Source of the DNA: Gammaproteobacteria bacterium
GTDB lineage: Bacteria; Pseudomonadota; Gammaproteobacteria; UBA6429; Thiohalophilaceae
Assembly (NCBI GenBank): GCA_029880425.1
Contig: JAOUOK010000080.1
Location: 1 to 7,220 of the forward strand
Direction: 5' to 3'
Length of the DNA: 7,220 nt
The notes beneath the pieces are model-generated. The model did not search any database. It was not told the DNA's origin and was given only the letters and a program-made list of their open reading frames with translations. The position numbers and the translations under genes are program-made. Positions 6,044-7,220 of the stretch are shown here, in pieces. How positions within the stretch are numbered: the stretch's first letter is position 1; every line of letters starts with the position of its first letter.

Positions 6044-7207
6044 TTAAAATAATTCAACTTCACTCTCCGCAACAACGGCATCTTTACCTTCATGTAATGA
6101 CATTTCTTCGGCTGTGGTGTAGTTAAGTTTTAAAGTGCTTAGAATGTGATCAATATTGATCTCATGTATATCACCATTTGAAACCATCTGTAACTGCTCG
6201 TTAATCAACCTGGGTAACTCATTAAGCCCATCAATCACATGAAGTAATATTTGACTGGTTCTGTCCTGGAATTGAAGTGAGATAATAATTTCATTCACTT
6301 CCCGAATAATTTCAACACTTTCATCCTTAAGAATTTCTGATGATTCAGATAGCCCTTTCGTCATCCAGGCCATGCTTTCCAGCACCGACTTGATTGTTGC
6401 TGAACCTTCTTCTTCTAGCATGGTTTCTTTTTTCATCGCCAGGGTAGCCTGCTCCATGTTTTTTTCAACCGAACTGGTAAAATGGTTAATCGTTTTTAAA
6501 ATTTGTCGCCCTGTTTCACCTGACTGAATAGACAATGAACGGACTTCATCTGCAACCACGGCAAACCCCCTTCCAACATCACCCGCACGCGCTGCTTCTA
6601 TTGCAGCATTCAACGCCAGTAGGTTTGTTTGTGATGCAATTTTTTCTACACCGGTCGCCATGCTTGTCAGAATAGCCGTATCGTCGGCTAACGCTTTGAG
6701 TTGTTCGAAAGATGATTTTCGGTTTGCCAGTGCTTCACCCAGGTTAGTAACAACACCCAGTAATTGTTTACGACTATCAGCAAAAACATTATCCAGTAAT
6801 GTTGAGTCACTCCCATCTTCAGCAGGTAATTCCGCGTTAGCGAGGTTCGCTGCTTCGACAGCATTATTTAACCGGCCGACTAAAGATGTAAAACGTCCTG
6901 ACATCATGGAAATTGCATCTTCAGTCTGGTTGCGTGAGCTTTCTATTTGCCGGTTTGATACTTCGATGACCTGGGTAATAACGTTTGCAATATTTTCAAG
7001 CTGGACATCTGTATTGTCTATGTTACTTTCTTCTATTTTTTCTGCTTCAGTGACAACGCTCTTTTCAATACTGATGCGCAGCTTTTCAAGTCGAAAGGAA
7101 AGAATTCCAGAAATAAGTAAAATGATGACAATATTGATCCAGGCCGTTTCCACCAGGAAAACAGTGAGTCCAATTAATACTAACCCTGCAACAAGGGGTA
7201 AAACCAA
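6044..7207 (-). CDS. methyl-accepting chemotaxis-type transducer with membrane hairpin and no sensor domain; 5' end uncertain
   Basis: This protein would relay signals to CheA/CheW through its cytoplasmic four-helix bundle. The 387 residues begin with two hydrophobic stretches (about 2-19 and 24-38) split by only ETAW, so it likely forms a membrane hairpin with no periplasmic ligand domain. Coiled-coil-like helices follow (about 40-180). The conserved signalling tip lies at about 189-230: [20 protein letters not shown], then [15 protein letters not shown]. Downstream is [11 protein letters not shown] (311-321), a segment I associate with short transducers of this kind. The C-terminus is acidic (ESEVELF) and lacks the CheR-tethering NWETF pentapeptide. 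The only start near the beginning is TTG at 7207, without a visible Shine-Dalgarno, and an in-frame TAA at 7219-7217 blocks extension. A T6 tract just upstream could mark a frameshift, so the true start may lie beyond the window. It ends 7 bp from the convergent HAD gene. Confidence 0.9.
   Translation of the reverse strand: MVLPLVAGLVLIGLTVFLVETAWINIVIILLISGILSFRLEKLRISIEKSVVTEAEKIEESNIDNTDVQLENIANVITQVIEVSNRQIESSRNQTEDAISMMSGRFTSLVGRLNNAVEAANLANAELPAEDGSDSTLLDNVFADSRKQLLGVVTNLGEALANRKSSFEQLKALADDTAILTSMATGVEKIASQTNLLALNAAIEAARAGDVGRGFAVVADEVRSLSIQSGETGRQILKTINHFTSSVEKNMEQATLAMKKETMLEEEGSATIKSVLESMAWMTKGLSESSEILKDESVEIIREVNEIIISLQFQDRTSQILLHVIDGLNELPRLINEQLQMVSNGDIHEINIDHILSTLKLNYTTAEEMSLHEGKDAVVAESEVELF
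6148..6161. repeat. perfect 14-bp palindrome with two Dam sites inside the transducer gene
   Basis: GATCAATATTGATC is a perfect inverted repeat with a GATC at each end, 10 bases apart start to start. It is inside coding sequence (residues near INIDHI of the transducer). Both ends are substrates for the Dam methylase encoded in this window. It is probably coincidental. Confidence 0.6.
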
Positions 7208-7220
7208 AAAATTGGCTTAA

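Noticed and set aside
6035..6054. Inverted repeat AATTATT / AATAATT between the convergent HAD and transducer genes as a bidirectional terminator
   Set aside because: The 7-bp stem is entirely A-T and has no following T-run on either strand, so it would be a very weak structure.
6660..7220. Long plus-strand open frame of 186 codons opposite the transducer gene
   Set aside because: It is antisense to a clear methyl-accepting-type coding sequence, and its product is a serine/alanine/threonine-rich low-complexity string typical of a reverse-strand shadow.

Overview
The window looks like an ordinary chromosomal core segment of a gammaproteobacterium that is moderately A+T-rich. The basis is gene content and order: a classical ArgA-type N-acetylglutamate synthase, a stand-alone Dam methylase, and the rppH-ptsP pair (RNA pyrophosphohydrolase and nitrogen-PTS enzyme I). 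rppH-ptsP is a known gammaproteobacterial neighbourhood; in pseudomonads, as I recall, a HAD phosphatase gene also lies next to it, as here. I cannot name the genus. There are no rRNA or tRNA genes, IS elements, integrases, CRISPR repeats or other signs of a mobile region.

Layout. Left, plus strand: the 3' part of argA (cut by the window edge), then 29 bp later dam, probably co-transcribed. Dam converges on a minus-strand pair of small uncharacterised genes: a four-helix membrane protein (1525-1878) and, upstream of it, a 78-residue protein with a heavy-metal-associated-like fold but no CxxC (1943-2179). Both have strong Shine-Dalgarno sites. Centre, minus strand: rppH (4726-5196) followed by ptsP (2348-4627). 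Right: a plus-strand HAD-IB phosphatase (5380-6036), divergent from rppH, converges with only 7 bp to spare on a minus-strand methyl-accepting chemotaxis-type protein (6044-7207) whose 5' end is uncertain at the window edge. Gaps between genes are all under 190 bp.

How the genes relate. ArgA makes the first committed arginine intermediate. Dam marks GATC sites. RppH starts 5'-end-dependent mRNA decay. PtsP senses nitrogen status through its GAF domain and feeds phosphate into the nitrogen PTS. The MCP-like protein relays signals to the chemotaxis machinery. These are housekeeping and regulatory functions, not one dedicated system.

The most interesting signals are regulatory or at gene ends. 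(1) A perfect match to the ArgR operator consensus lies in the rppH-ptsP gap over candidate ptsP promoter elements. (2) A 12-codon open frame ends exactly where the GTG start of rppH begins. (3) The MCP 5' end has only a TTG start with no visible Shine-Dalgarno, a stop just upstream and a T6 tract that could hide a frameshift. (4) The HMA-like and membrane-protein pair has no known function. I found no clear novel defence or mobile system.
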